From assembly GCA_013153755.1 (NCBI GenBank), contig JAADDU010000106.1, positions 1 through 6,411 of the forward strand: a DNA stretch of 6,411 nucleotides, read 5' to 3'. Shown one piece after another: positions 1 to 6,401 of this stretch. A program made the translations under genes and the position numbers. Every line of letters begins with the position of its first letter. Position 1 is the first letter of the stretch. Below the pieces are notes generated by a model. That model made no database searches, had not been told where the DNA came from, and worked only from the letters and a program-made list of their open reading frames with translations. Origin of the DNA: Campylobacterota bacterium. Lineage in GTDB: Bacteria; Campylobacterota; Campylobacteria; Campylobacterales; Sulfurimonadaceae.

Positions 1-167
1 ATTCATCTACTCCAACGGGGAAGAGTGGTGGTTTTAGAGTTGTTTACTATTTTATAGACGAGAACGATAAGATTTTTCTTATGAGCATTTACTCAAAAAC
101 TCAAAAAGAAAATTTATCTGAAAATGAAATGTTAGAACTTTTAAAACTAAACGGTTTAGATAGATGA
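1..167 (+). CDS. RelE/HigB-like toxin of a type II toxin-antitoxin system, C-terminal fragment (5' end outside window)
   Basis: The third forward frame is open from the left edge to TGA at 165-167 and gives the last 54 residues of a protein. It contains GKSGGFRVVYYF, an acidic turn (IDEND), then IFLMSIYSKTQKENLS and a short C-terminal helix ending LDR. The pattern KSGG(F/Y)RV(I/V)YY followed by (I/L)YxK(N/T)xKxxLS is typical of the RelE/HigB-2 (Gp49-like) mRNA-interferase toxins, which cleave mRNA at the ribosome and are neutralised by a small antitoxin. The identification rests on half a protein, so the subfamily is uncertain. Its stop overlaps the hsdR start as ATGA (164-167), so the two genes should be translationally coupled. 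The next gene is hsdR, so no antitoxin follows; if one exists it must lie upstream or elsewhere. Confidence 0.72.
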   Translation, partial: SSTPTGKSGGFRVVYYFIDENDKIFLMSIYSKTQKENLSENEMLELLKLNGLDR

Positions 168-3082
168 GTGAATACCTACAAAGTGAACTCCCAGCTATAG
201 AGCTTTTTAAAAAATTAGGTTACGATTACTTTGATGCCAAAAGTGAGATGTATGAAGTAGTCCTTGAAGATAAACTCACAACGGCACTTAAAAAAATAAA
301 CCCTTGGCTAAATGAGAATAATCTACAAAAAGTAGTTCGTAAAGTATTGGCTACAAGTAGTGTAGGTAGCTCTCTTATGGAGATAAACTCTGAGATACAT
401 AAGCTCATAACTCGTGCCGATGCTCTATCTCTAAAACCTACACCTCAAGAACACCCAAAAGCTGTAAAATTTATAGATTATGACAATATTGAAAACAATG
501 AGTTTCTTGTAGTTAATCAGATGAAGTTCAAAGGGCAAAGGGCTAACTCTATTCCTGATTTAGTGGTGTTTGTAAATGGTCTGCCCCTTGCTGTTATAGA
601 AGCTAAAAACCAAACCATAGATATAAGTGATATTCCCGATTTAGAATACTATCAAACCAATTCGCCAAAACTATTTCACTACAACCAAATTATAGGTGCT
701 ATAAACCGTATAAGTGGGCTTTATGGAACTATAGAAGCATCAATGAAGTTCTATTCTTCGTATAATGAAAAAGCAACATCGGAGCTTATAGAGTTATGTG
801 AAGATGAACCAACACCACAAGATATACTCATCTATAATCTATTTGAGAAGAGAAGATTTCTTGACATCATAAAATACTTTGTGATTTTTGAAGTATCAGA
901 GGGTAGAATAATCAAGAAACTACCACGTTACCAACAACTTCGTGCTGTAAATAAAATAGTAGATAGACTTAAAAATGAAAACCGCGGTGGTGTTGTATGG
1001 CATACACAAGGGAGTGGAAAGTCCATCACTATGATTTACTTAGCGACGAAGTTAAGAGCCTCTACAAGTGGGTTTGATAATCCTACTATTTTAATTTTAA
1101 CAGATAGAACAGATTTAGACAATCAGATAAGAAGTACTTTTAATCGTGTTGGTTTTTCAAATGTTAATCAAGCAAACTCTATAGCTCATCTAAAAACGCT
1201 ACTGAGAGATAGCTACGGTAAAACACTCACAAGCACTATACAGAAGTTTCAAGAGAGAGCCGAAGAAAAAACAGAAGTTGAGGTGCTAAGTGAAAAAGAG
1301 AATATATTTGTATTAATTGATGAAGCTCACCGCTCCCAATACGGACTAACAGCTTCTTATATGAGACAATCCCTACCAAATGCTAAGTTTATAGCCTTTA
1401 CAGGAACACCTATAGACAAAGAGAACAAATCAACACTTCACGAGTTCTACGGTGGAGACTATATAGACAAATACACCATAAAACAATCAGTAGCTGATGG
1501 CAATACTCTACCAATACTTTATGAAACAGGGCTAAGTAAATTCTTCATAGAAAAAGAGCTACTAGATGCTGAGTTCAATAAAATGTTCGGCAATGAGAGT
1601 GCCAAAAAACAAGCCATACTCAAAACAAAGGCTACACAGCTAGATAAAAATGCTACAAGAAGAGTTGAAGAGATAGCTAAGAGCATTGTAGAACACTATA
1701 AGAATAAGAGCTATTTGGACGGTTTTAAAGCGATGATAGTTTGTCATAACAGATACCAAGCTATTGCTTATAAAAAAGCATTTAACAAGTTGGCAGAACA
1801 AGGTGTTAATACCTTCCAATCAAAAGTTATTATGAGTTTTGATACTAAAAAAGACCCACAAGAGTTTTATGACTTAGCCTCGCCAGAAGATGAGGTAAAA
1901 CAAGCCATAGAAGATTTTAAACTTCCATTTGGAAAAGAGCAAGAGAAGAGTCGTGCTGGAAGAAAACAGTTTGATAATACTGCTTTTTTAATTGTAAGCG
2001 ATATGCTACTAACAGGCTATGATGCCCCTATACTTCAAACGCTATATGTAGATAAGATACTAAAAGAGCATAACTTACTTCAAGCCATAGCTCGTGTTAA
2101 TAGAACAAGAAAAGGTAAAAGTGCTGGGTATGTTGTAGATTTTGCAGGAATAACGAAGCATCTTGTAGATGCTCTTGAAATATTTAGTGGAGATTTAGAG
2201 CCGTGTGATGTGATGGTGGATATAGAGAGCGAAAAAACAACGCTTGAAAATCGTCATACTAAGCTAGTAAATTACTTCAAAAGTGTTAAAAAAGATAGAG
2301 CGAGTGAGAGAGATGCTTTTATACTTCAAGCTATAAACTACCTTGAACCCGTAGATATAAAAGACAAATTCAAAGAGCTTGTAAGTGACTTTAACAAGTC
2401 AATGAACATAGTCTTACCAGACCCCTTTGCTTCAAAATATGATTATGATTTTAAACTCTTTAATGAGATAAAAATGATGGTTAGAGACTCTAAAGAGAAA
2501 ATCACACGAGAAGATTCTAAGAAACTTCAAATGATTTTAGATGAGCATCTTCGTGCTAATGGTATAGAGTATCTTTTAGAAGAAGCCATAGATATAACTG
2601 ACTATAAAAGGTTTGTTGAGGAGCTTACAAAAAGTGGCACACATAATCCTCTTGAGAAAGCAAAAGCGATTATAAAAGCAAATGAAGAGATAAACCCAGC
2701 ATTAGCACTTGAACTCTCAGAGTTGTTGGAAAAAAAGTTAATAGATTCTAAAATAGAACATACTCAATCTGTTGTAAATCTATTTAGCGATATGCAAGAG
2801 ATTATAAATCGTCATAAAAACAGATATAGTTCGCATGGGCTGAATGATGAGAAACAACTTGTAGTTTATGACCTAGTAAAAGAGCACACAAAAGAGGTAA
2901 CTGAGCTAACACTTGAAATATTTGATACTCTTGATGAGTGGCTGAGTAAAAAGGCTATACTTGTTCAAAGTGATGCTCAAAAAGATATGAGAAACTCAAT
3001 CAAGCCTATACTTGCTAAATATGGAGTAGATAGAAAAATGTCAAAGATAATCATTGCTAAGTTGGTAGAGAGATTTGTATAG
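164..3082 (+). CDS. hsdR: Type I restriction endonuclease, R (motor and nuclease) subunit HsdR
   Basis: This is the restriction subunit of a type I R-M complex (HsdR2M2S1), which translocates DNA using ATP and cuts far from an unmethylated target. The N-terminal PD-(D/E)xK nuclease has Asp132 (IPDLVVF) and Glu146-x-Lys148 (VIEAKN). The SF2 motor follows: Walker A TQGSGKS (281-287), motif Ia ILTDRTDLDNQ (311-321), DEAH box (386-389), motif III TGTP (413-416), motif V LLTGYDAP (615-622) and motif VI QAIARVNR (640-647). Residues from about 690 to 972 are charged and probably helical, as expected for the part that docks on HsdM. The length of 972 aa is normal and there is no frameshift. The ATG at 164 was chosen because it overlaps the upstream stop (ATGA) and the N-terminus looks native; no strong Shine-Dalgarno precedes it, which suggests coupling. 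The usual QxxxY motif after the nuclease core appears as D159xxxY163. hsdM and hsdS are not in the window. Confidence 0.97.
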   Translation: MSEYLQSELPAIELFKKLGYDYFDAKSEMYEVVLEDKLTTALKKINPWLNENNLQKVVRKVLATSSVGSSLMEINSEIHKLITRADALSLKPTPQEHPKAVKFIDYDNIENNEFLVVNQMKFKGQRANSIPDLVVFVNGLPLAVIEAKNQTIDISDIPDLEYYQTNSPKLFHYNQIIGAINRISGLYGTIEASMKFYSSYNEKATSELIELCEDEPTPQDILIYNLFEKRRFLDIIKYFVIFEVSEGRIIKKLPRYQQLRAVNKIVDRLKNENRGGVVWHTQGSGKSITMIYLATKLRASTSGFDNPTILILTDRTDLDNQIRSTFNRVGFSNVNQANSIAHLKTLLRDSYGKTLTSTIQKFQERAEEKTEVEVLSEKENIFVLIDEAHRSQYGLTASYMRQSLPNAKFIAFTGTPIDKENKSTLHEFYGGDYIDKYTIKQSVADGNTLPILYETGLSKFFIEKELLDAEFNKMFGNESAKKQAILKTKATQLDKNATRRVEEIAKSIVEHYKNKSYLDGFKAMIVCHNRYQAIAYKKAFNKLAEQGVNTFQSKVIMSFDTKKDPQEFYDLASPEDEVKQAIEDFKLPFGKEQEKSRAGRKQFDNTAFLIVSDMLLTGYDAPILQTLYVDKILKEHNLLQAIARVNRTRKGKSAGYVVDFAGITKHLVDALEIFSGDLEPCDVMVDIESEKTTLENRHTKLVNYFKSVKKDRASERDAFILQAINYLEPVDIKDKFKELVSDFNKSMNIVLPDPFASKYDYDFKLFNEIKMMVRDSKEKITREDSKKLQMILDEHLRANGIEYLLEEAIDITDYKRFVEELTKSGTHNPLEKAKAIIKANEEINPALALELSELLEKKLIDSKIEHTQSVVNLFSDMQEIINRHKNRYSSHGLNDEKQLVVYDLVKEHTKEVTELTLEIFDTLDEWLSKKAILVQSDAQKDMRNSIKPILAKYGVDRKMSKIIIAKLVERFV

Positions 3083-3773
3083 TGTAGAGTATGGTACTAA
3101 AAAGATTGTGTTTGATATAGAGAGAAAAGCAAGTCTCAAAAATACATATATTCATGTTGATAGTGATGGGGTAGTTGTAAAAACAAATGACACGACTACC
3201 ATAGAAGATATAAATAAGATGCTTGAGAGTAAACAGAGATGGATAAGTAAAAAGCTAGATATATTTAAAAGAGTGGCTATCAATAAAGAGATTAGCACAG
3301 GTTCAAGACTTTACTATATGGGTAAAAGCTACTATGTAAATATGATTAAAAATGAAAGTGTGTCTAAAATAAGTATAAATTTTACTCACTCAAAGTTTCA
3401 TATAACAACACCTCAAAAATATAGTGATACCCAACTACATAATGCTGTTGAAAATTTCTACAAGCTTAGAGCAATAGAAAAAATAGTACCACTCACTAAT
3501 AAGTGGGCTAAAAAAATGGGTGTAGAGCCAGAACATATAAGCTTTAGATACTCAAAAAATAGATGGGGAAGTTGTAGTTCAACAAATCGTATCTCTTTTA
3601 ATTACCATTTAGTAAAACTTTCTTCTTCACTTATCAAATATGTTGTTATTCATGAATTAGCACATATAGTACATAAAAATCACTCTAAAGAGTTTTGGAA
3701 ATTGATTTATAAATATCTTAGTGATTATAAAGTCAAAGAAGATAAAATAAGAGTGTTTGAGAAGTTGGTTTAA
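3075..3773 (+). CDS. YgjP/DUF45-family zinc metallopeptidase (M48/SprT-like) linked to hsdR
   Basis: This 232-residue protein matches the YgjP (DUF45) family of predicted cytoplasmic gluzincin-type zinc proteases. Three hallmarks are visible: RWGSCSS (163-169), the zinc-binding HELAH (193-197, catalytic Glu194) and a downstream NHS with His203 as the likely third zinc ligand, followed by FW. The N-terminal half is the beta-rich region typical of the family, with a QRWISKK segment at 54-60. The start is taken as TTG at 3075, which overlaps hsdR by 8 bases: the family's N-terminal strand begins right after it, there is a purine-rich GTAGAGAG just upstream, and the first in-frame ATG (3219) would remove 48 residues. 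No signal peptide or membrane segment is seen. YgjP-like genes are known neighbours of type I R-M loci, but their role there is not established; its substrate here is unknown. Codon use matches hsdR. Confidence 0.9.
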   Translation: MYSVEYGTKKIVFDIERKASLKNTYIHVDSDGVVVKTNDTTTIEDINKMLESKQRWISKKLDIFKRVAINKEISTGSRLYYMGKSYYVNMIKNESVSKISINFTHSKFHITTPQKYSDTQLHNAVENFYKLRAIEKIVPLTNKWAKKMGVEPEHISFRYSKNRWGSCSSTNRISFNYHLVKLSSSLIKYVVIHELAHIVHKNHSKEFWKLIYKYLSDYKVKEDKIRVFEKLV

Positions 3774-3788
3774 AAAAATAGTTGTGAG

Positions 3789-3814
3789 TAACTATGACTA
3801 AGAAGTCATAGTTA
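3789..3814. terminator. Bidirectional hairpin terminator between convergent genes
   Basis: A perfect inverted repeat, TAACTATGACT (3789-3799) and AGTCATAGTTA (3804-3814), forms an 11-bp stem with an AAGA loop. On the + strand a T-rich stretch (TTATGTTTGTATTATT) follows the stem. On the - strand seven T residues (complement of 3772-3778) follow after about ten bases. It sits between the metallopeptidase stop and the superoxide reductase stop, so it probably ends transcription from both sides. The stem is AT-rich and the U-tracts are imperfect, so efficiency may be modest. Confidence 0.8.
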
Positions 3815-3825
3815 TTATGTTTGTA

Positions 3826-4212
3826 TTATTGAACTACTTCAACTACAACAGGAGTTGATTCCCAAATACCGTGTTTAGTACAGTATGCATGAGCAACAAG
3901 GTTTAGTTTTTTACTCATAGCTCTGATAGTAAAAGTAACCTCTGCATGAGATTTTTCATTACCTAAAGTACCAGGGATAAAAGTAGCCATAGCTAGTTTA
4001 GTCTCACCATTGAAAAGTGTTATACTTTCGATATAGTGGTCAAAATCATCTGGGTGAGTATATTCGTTACCCATCTTAACATTTACTTTAACCATCTCAC
4101 CTTTTTTTGCAACACCTTCAACTGTAATGAATGGTGAATGACGGTCAATCAAATCTTTTTTTGCTTCTCTTTCTACTGTGTCAATATCAACATATTTGTT
4201 AATCTTTGGCAT
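3826..4212 (-). CDS. Class II superoxide reductase (neelaredoxin / desulfoferrodoxin iron-domain protein)
   Basis: This 128-residue protein has the single-iron (centre II) superoxide reductase domain, which reduces superoxide to hydrogen peroxide without making oxygen, using rubredoxin or another small donor. All five Fe ligands are recognisable: His25 (DRHSPF), His53 and His59 (YTHPDDFDHYIE), and Cys111 and His114 (AYCTKHGIWES). There is no N-terminal rubredoxin-like Cys4 domain, so it is class II rather than class I, and no signal peptide, so it is cytoplasmic. In well-studied members the residues before the first His are Glu-Lys; here they are Asp23-Arg24. The ATG at 4212 has a good ribosome binding site (AAAGGA) six bases upstream. 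It is transcribed divergently from glyS and convergently with the R-M operon, and appears to be a single-gene unit. SoxZ shares the fold but lacks this Cys-x-x-His-Gly signature. Confidence 0.92.
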   Translation of the reverse strand: MPKINKYVDIDTVEREAKKDLIDRHSPFITVEGVAKKGEMVKVNVKMGNEYTHPDDFDHYIESITLFNGETKLAMATFIPGTLGNEKSHAEVTFTIRAMSKKLNLVAHAYCTKHGIWESTPVVVEVVQ

Positions 4213-4218
4213 ATTAAA

Positions 4219-4224
4219 TCCTTT
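4219..4224 (-). promoter_or_regulatory. Ribosome binding site of the superoxide reductase gene
   Basis: Read on the - strand, AAAGGA stands six bases before the ATG at 4212-4210. It is a strong Shine-Dalgarno match and supports this start; no other ATG in the frame lies nearby upstream. Confidence 0.8.
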
Positions 4225-4245
4225 GTTTATTTTTTTAATAGTGTT

Positions 4246-4273
4246 ATTGTACCCGCAAAATCTTTACGCCCAA
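4246..4273 (-). promoter_or_regulatory. Predicted sigma-70 promoter for the superoxide reductase gene
   Basis: On the - strand a TACAAT -10 box (complement of 4246-4251) is preceded, 16 bases upstream, by TTGGGC (complement of 4268-4273) as a possible -35. Transcription would start near 4239, giving a leader of roughly 27 bases that includes the AAAGGA site. The -10 is convincing; the -35 is only a half match, which is common in Campylobacterota, where -35 conservation is weak. Confidence 0.55.
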
Positions 4274-4292
4274 CATAAATGGGACAATATTT

Positions 4293-4326
4293 ATCTTATT
4301 TAAGATTAAATTAATTTTATAAGATT
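4293..4326. promoter_or_regulatory. Possible operator: TAAGAT repeats in the divergent promoter region
   Basis: An inverted repeat ATCTTA-TT-TAAGAT occupies 4293-4306, and TAAGATT occurs again in direct orientation at 4320-4326, 19 bases from the copy at 4301. A perfect 10-bp palindrome AAATTAATTT (4308-4317) lies between them. The group sits upstream of both predicted promoters, where a regulator could affect the superoxide reductase, glyS or both. The region is very AT-rich, so chance symmetry is possible. I cannot assign it to Fur, PerR or another regulator. Confidence 0.3.
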
Positions 4327-4342
4327 TTAACCATTAAAAAGA

Positions 4343-4348
4343 TACAAT
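4343..4348 (+). promoter_or_regulatory. Predicted -10 box of the glyS promoter
   Basis: TACAAT at 4343-4348, within GATACAAT, is a good -10 match about 31 bases before the glyS ATG, which would give a short leader of about 25 bases. No clear TTGACA-like -35 box is seen 16-18 bases upstream; instead the upstream DNA has T- and A-rich patches in the manner of Campylobacter and Helicobacter promoters. Confidence 0.55.
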
Positions 4349-4365
4349 CGCGACAATTTATAAAC

Positions 4366-4372
4366 AAAAGAG
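4366..4372 (+). promoter_or_regulatory. Ribosome binding site of glyS
   Basis: The purine run AAAAGAG ends seven bases before the ATG at 4380. It is a moderate Shine-Dalgarno match at normal spacing and agrees with the conserved N-terminus of the protein. Confidence 0.6.
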
Positions 4373-4379
4373 TATAGCA

Positions 4380-6401
4380 ATGTTAAAACCACTATTAATC
4401 GAGATTGGTGTTGAAGAGCTGCCGGCTGTTCCACTGTTAAAAGAGTTAAACAATATAGAAAAAAAATATGCAAAGATATTAGAAGAGTATGCACTGCTTT
4501 GTGAGTTTGAATTTTACTACACGCCTCGTCGTTTGGTTTTATGGCACAGAGAGTTTCAAACGGCTCAAGAGGACTCGGTAGAGGAGTTTTTTGGTGCACC
4601 GTTGGCAGTAGCTTACAAAGATGGCAAGCCGACAAAAGCAGCAGAGGGTTTTGCAAGAAAATGTGGTGTGAGTTTGGATGAACTCTCCACGGCAGACAAA
4701 GGTGGCAAAGAGGTACTTTACTATAAAAAAGATATCAAAGGGCGTCCATCTGTTGAGCTCCTGCCTGAGATAGTTGACAAATGGCTCAAATCTCTTGACT
4801 TTGGAAAGTCTATGCGCTGGGGAAGTCTGCGTGAGAGCTTTATCCGTCCTATTCGCTGGGTGAATGTTCTTTTGGATGATGCCCTTGTACCGATGGAGAT
4901 CTATGAAGTAGCAAGTAAAAAAACTACAAAACTCCACCGCATTGCAAGTTTTGATCCCGTTGAAATTACCGGTGCGAAAGATTACTTTGACAAACTCAAA
5001 AAGGGTGGTGTAACACTCTATCAAGATGAGAGACGTCAAAAGATATTTGATGATTTCAAATCTATAGAAGCGAACAATGGTGTCACTATTGAGATCGATG
5101 CTGATCTTATGGATGAAGTTGTTGCCATTACAGAAAATCCGACAGCACTGCTTGGCTCTTTTGATGAAGCATTTTTAGAGCTGCCGCCTGAGGTTATCAT
5201 CACCTCTATGAAAGAGCATCAGCGATACTTCCCTGTCTTTAAGGATGGCAAGCTTGTCAATAAATTTGTAGTGGTTTCCAATGCCTTGACGGATGACTTT
5301 TCTGAAGTAATAGCCGGAAATGAGAGAGTACTTCGTCCTCGTCTTGCTGATGGACTCTTTTTCTGGGAGAATGATCTTAAAAACGGACTCTCTACAAAAG
5401 GGCTTGAAAAAGTTGCTTTCTTTAAAGGGCTTGGATCGGTTGCTGACAAGATTGTGCGTGAGACAAAAATTGCCGAGGCTCTCTTTGATAATTATAAACC
5501 GGATGCTTCCAAAGAAGATCTTATTAAAGCGATGCAACTTGCAAAAGCTGATCTTATGAGTGAGATGGTCTATGAGTTTACAGAGCTTCAGGGAATTATG
5601 GGTTACTACTATGCGCTTAAAGCCGGTGAGAGTGAAACTGTAGCACTTGCTATAAAAGAGCAGTATCTCCCAGAGGGTGAAGAGAGTCCGCTTCCTTCTA
5701 CACCGCTGAGTGCAATAGTTGCAATGAGTATGAAGCTCGATACGCTGCTTGCACTCTTTAGCATCAACCAGATTCCAACTGGTTCACGGGATCCGTTTGC
5801 ACTGCGTCGTGCGGTAAATGGGATCATCCGTATTGTTAATGAGTATGGTTTTACATTCGACATCAAAAAAGATTTGGCAGAGCTTGCGAAAAACTATGAG
5901 GGTGACATTGATCTAGAAAAACTTGAAAACTTTATCTTAGAGCGTGTAAAACGCTACTATAAAGTAAATCCGTCTATCATTGAAGCTGTACTTGCTTCTG
6001 GTGAGCGAGAACTCCTTGCTATGGGTAAAAAGATAGCAGCACTCGATGCTTTGGTAAACTCTGAAGGTTTTGATGAAGTAAGCTCGACATTTAAACGTGT
6101 GGCAAACATCACAAAAGATATTGATCTCAGTCAAGAGCTCAGTGTTGATGAAGCACTCTTAAAAGAGGATGCTGAAAAAGCACTCTTTGCGGCATTCAAA
6201 GAGGTAACAGCAAGAAGTTATGACTCTTATGAAGAGGAACTCGATGCACTTCTTGGTCTCAAACCACAGCTGGATGCTTTCTTTGACTCTGTTATGGTAA
6301 ATGTTGAAGATGAAGCACTTAAAAACAACAGAAAAGCGCTTGTAGCTTCTATCTATAAAGCTATCTTAAATATTGCAGATATTAAAGAGGTGAGTATTTA
6401 A
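4380..6401 (+). CDS. glyS: Glycine--tRNA ligase, beta subunit
   Basis: This is the tRNA-binding beta chain of the bacterial heterotetrameric (alpha2beta2) class II glycyl-tRNA synthetase, which charges tRNA-Gly in the cytoplasm; the alpha chain (glyQ) carries the aminoacylation site. Family landmarks run in order along the 673 residues: the N-terminal LLIEIGVEELPA (5-16), TPRRL (48-52), MRWG (145-148), FIRPIRW (154-160), KEHQRYFPV (278-286), RLADGLFFWENDLK (321-334), the LMSEMVYEFTELQGIMG segment (392-408), GSRDPFALRRA (468-478), FFDSVMVNVED (634-644) and the C-terminal DALR-like anticodon-binding helices ending with NRKALVASIY. The length is normal and the frame intact. The ATG is supported by an upstream AAAAGAG and by the conserved N-terminus. 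glyQ is not the upstream neighbour, which fits the unlinked glyQ/glyS arrangement known in Campylobacterota. Arg is mostly CGT/CGC here, unlike the R-M block, marking this as core genome. Confidence 0.98.
   Translation: MLKPLLIEIGVEELPAVPLLKELNNIEKKYAKILEEYALLCEFEFYYTPRRLVLWHREFQTAQEDSVEEFFGAPLAVAYKDGKPTKAAEGFARKCGVSLDELSTADKGGKEVLYYKKDIKGRPSVELLPEIVDKWLKSLDFGKSMRWGSLRESFIRPIRWVNVLLDDALVPMEIYEVASKKTTKLHRIASFDPVEITGAKDYFDKLKKGGVTLYQDERRQKIFDDFKSIEANNGVTIEIDADLMDEVVAITENPTALLGSFDEAFLELPPEVIITSMKEHQRYFPVFKDGKLVNKFVVVSNALTDDFSEVIAGNERVLRPRLADGLFFWENDLKNGLSTKGLEKVAFFKGLGSVADKIVRETKIAEALFDNYKPDASKEDLIKAMQLAKADLMSEMVYEFTELQGIMGYYYALKAGESETVALAIKEQYLPEGEESPLPSTPLSAIVAMSMKLDTLLALFSINQIPTGSRDPFALRRAVNGIIRIVNEYGFTFDIKKDLAELAKNYEGDIDLEKLENFILERVKRYYKVNPSIIEAVLASGERELLAMGKKIAALDALVNSEGFDEVSSTFKRVANITKDIDLSQELSVDEALLKEDAEKALFAAFKEVTARSYDSYEEELDALLGLKPQLDAFFDSVMVNVEDEALKNNRKALVASIYKAILNIADIKEVSI

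Noticed and set aside
1..163. Upstream reading frame as an N-terminal extension of HsdR
   Set aside because: It is in a different frame (stop at 165-167) and has its own RelE/HigB-like motifs; HsdR is already full length from 164.
226..408. 60-codon open frame on the - strand within hsdR
   Set aside because: It is antisense to the conserved N-terminal domain of HsdR, has no recognisable motif and no supporting promoter.
3774..3825. Hairpin as the edge repeat of a mobile element or an attachment site
   Set aside because: The inverted repeat has a tight four-base loop, lies exactly between two convergent stops, is T-rich on both sides and has no partner copy elsewhere in the window, so a terminator explains it better.
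3826..4212. SoxZ (sulfur oxidation carrier) as an alternative identity
   Set aside because: SoxZ has a similar fold and is common in Sulfurimonas-like bacteria, but the five iron ligands and the Cys-x-x-His-Gly-x-Trp signature identify a superoxide reductase, and no soxY is next to it.
4327..6134. Several open frames of 65-166 codons on the - strand (and one on the +) inside glyS
   Set aside because: All lie within the clearly conserved glyS frame, lack family motifs and ribosome binding sites, and read as low-quality antisense or out-of-frame translations.
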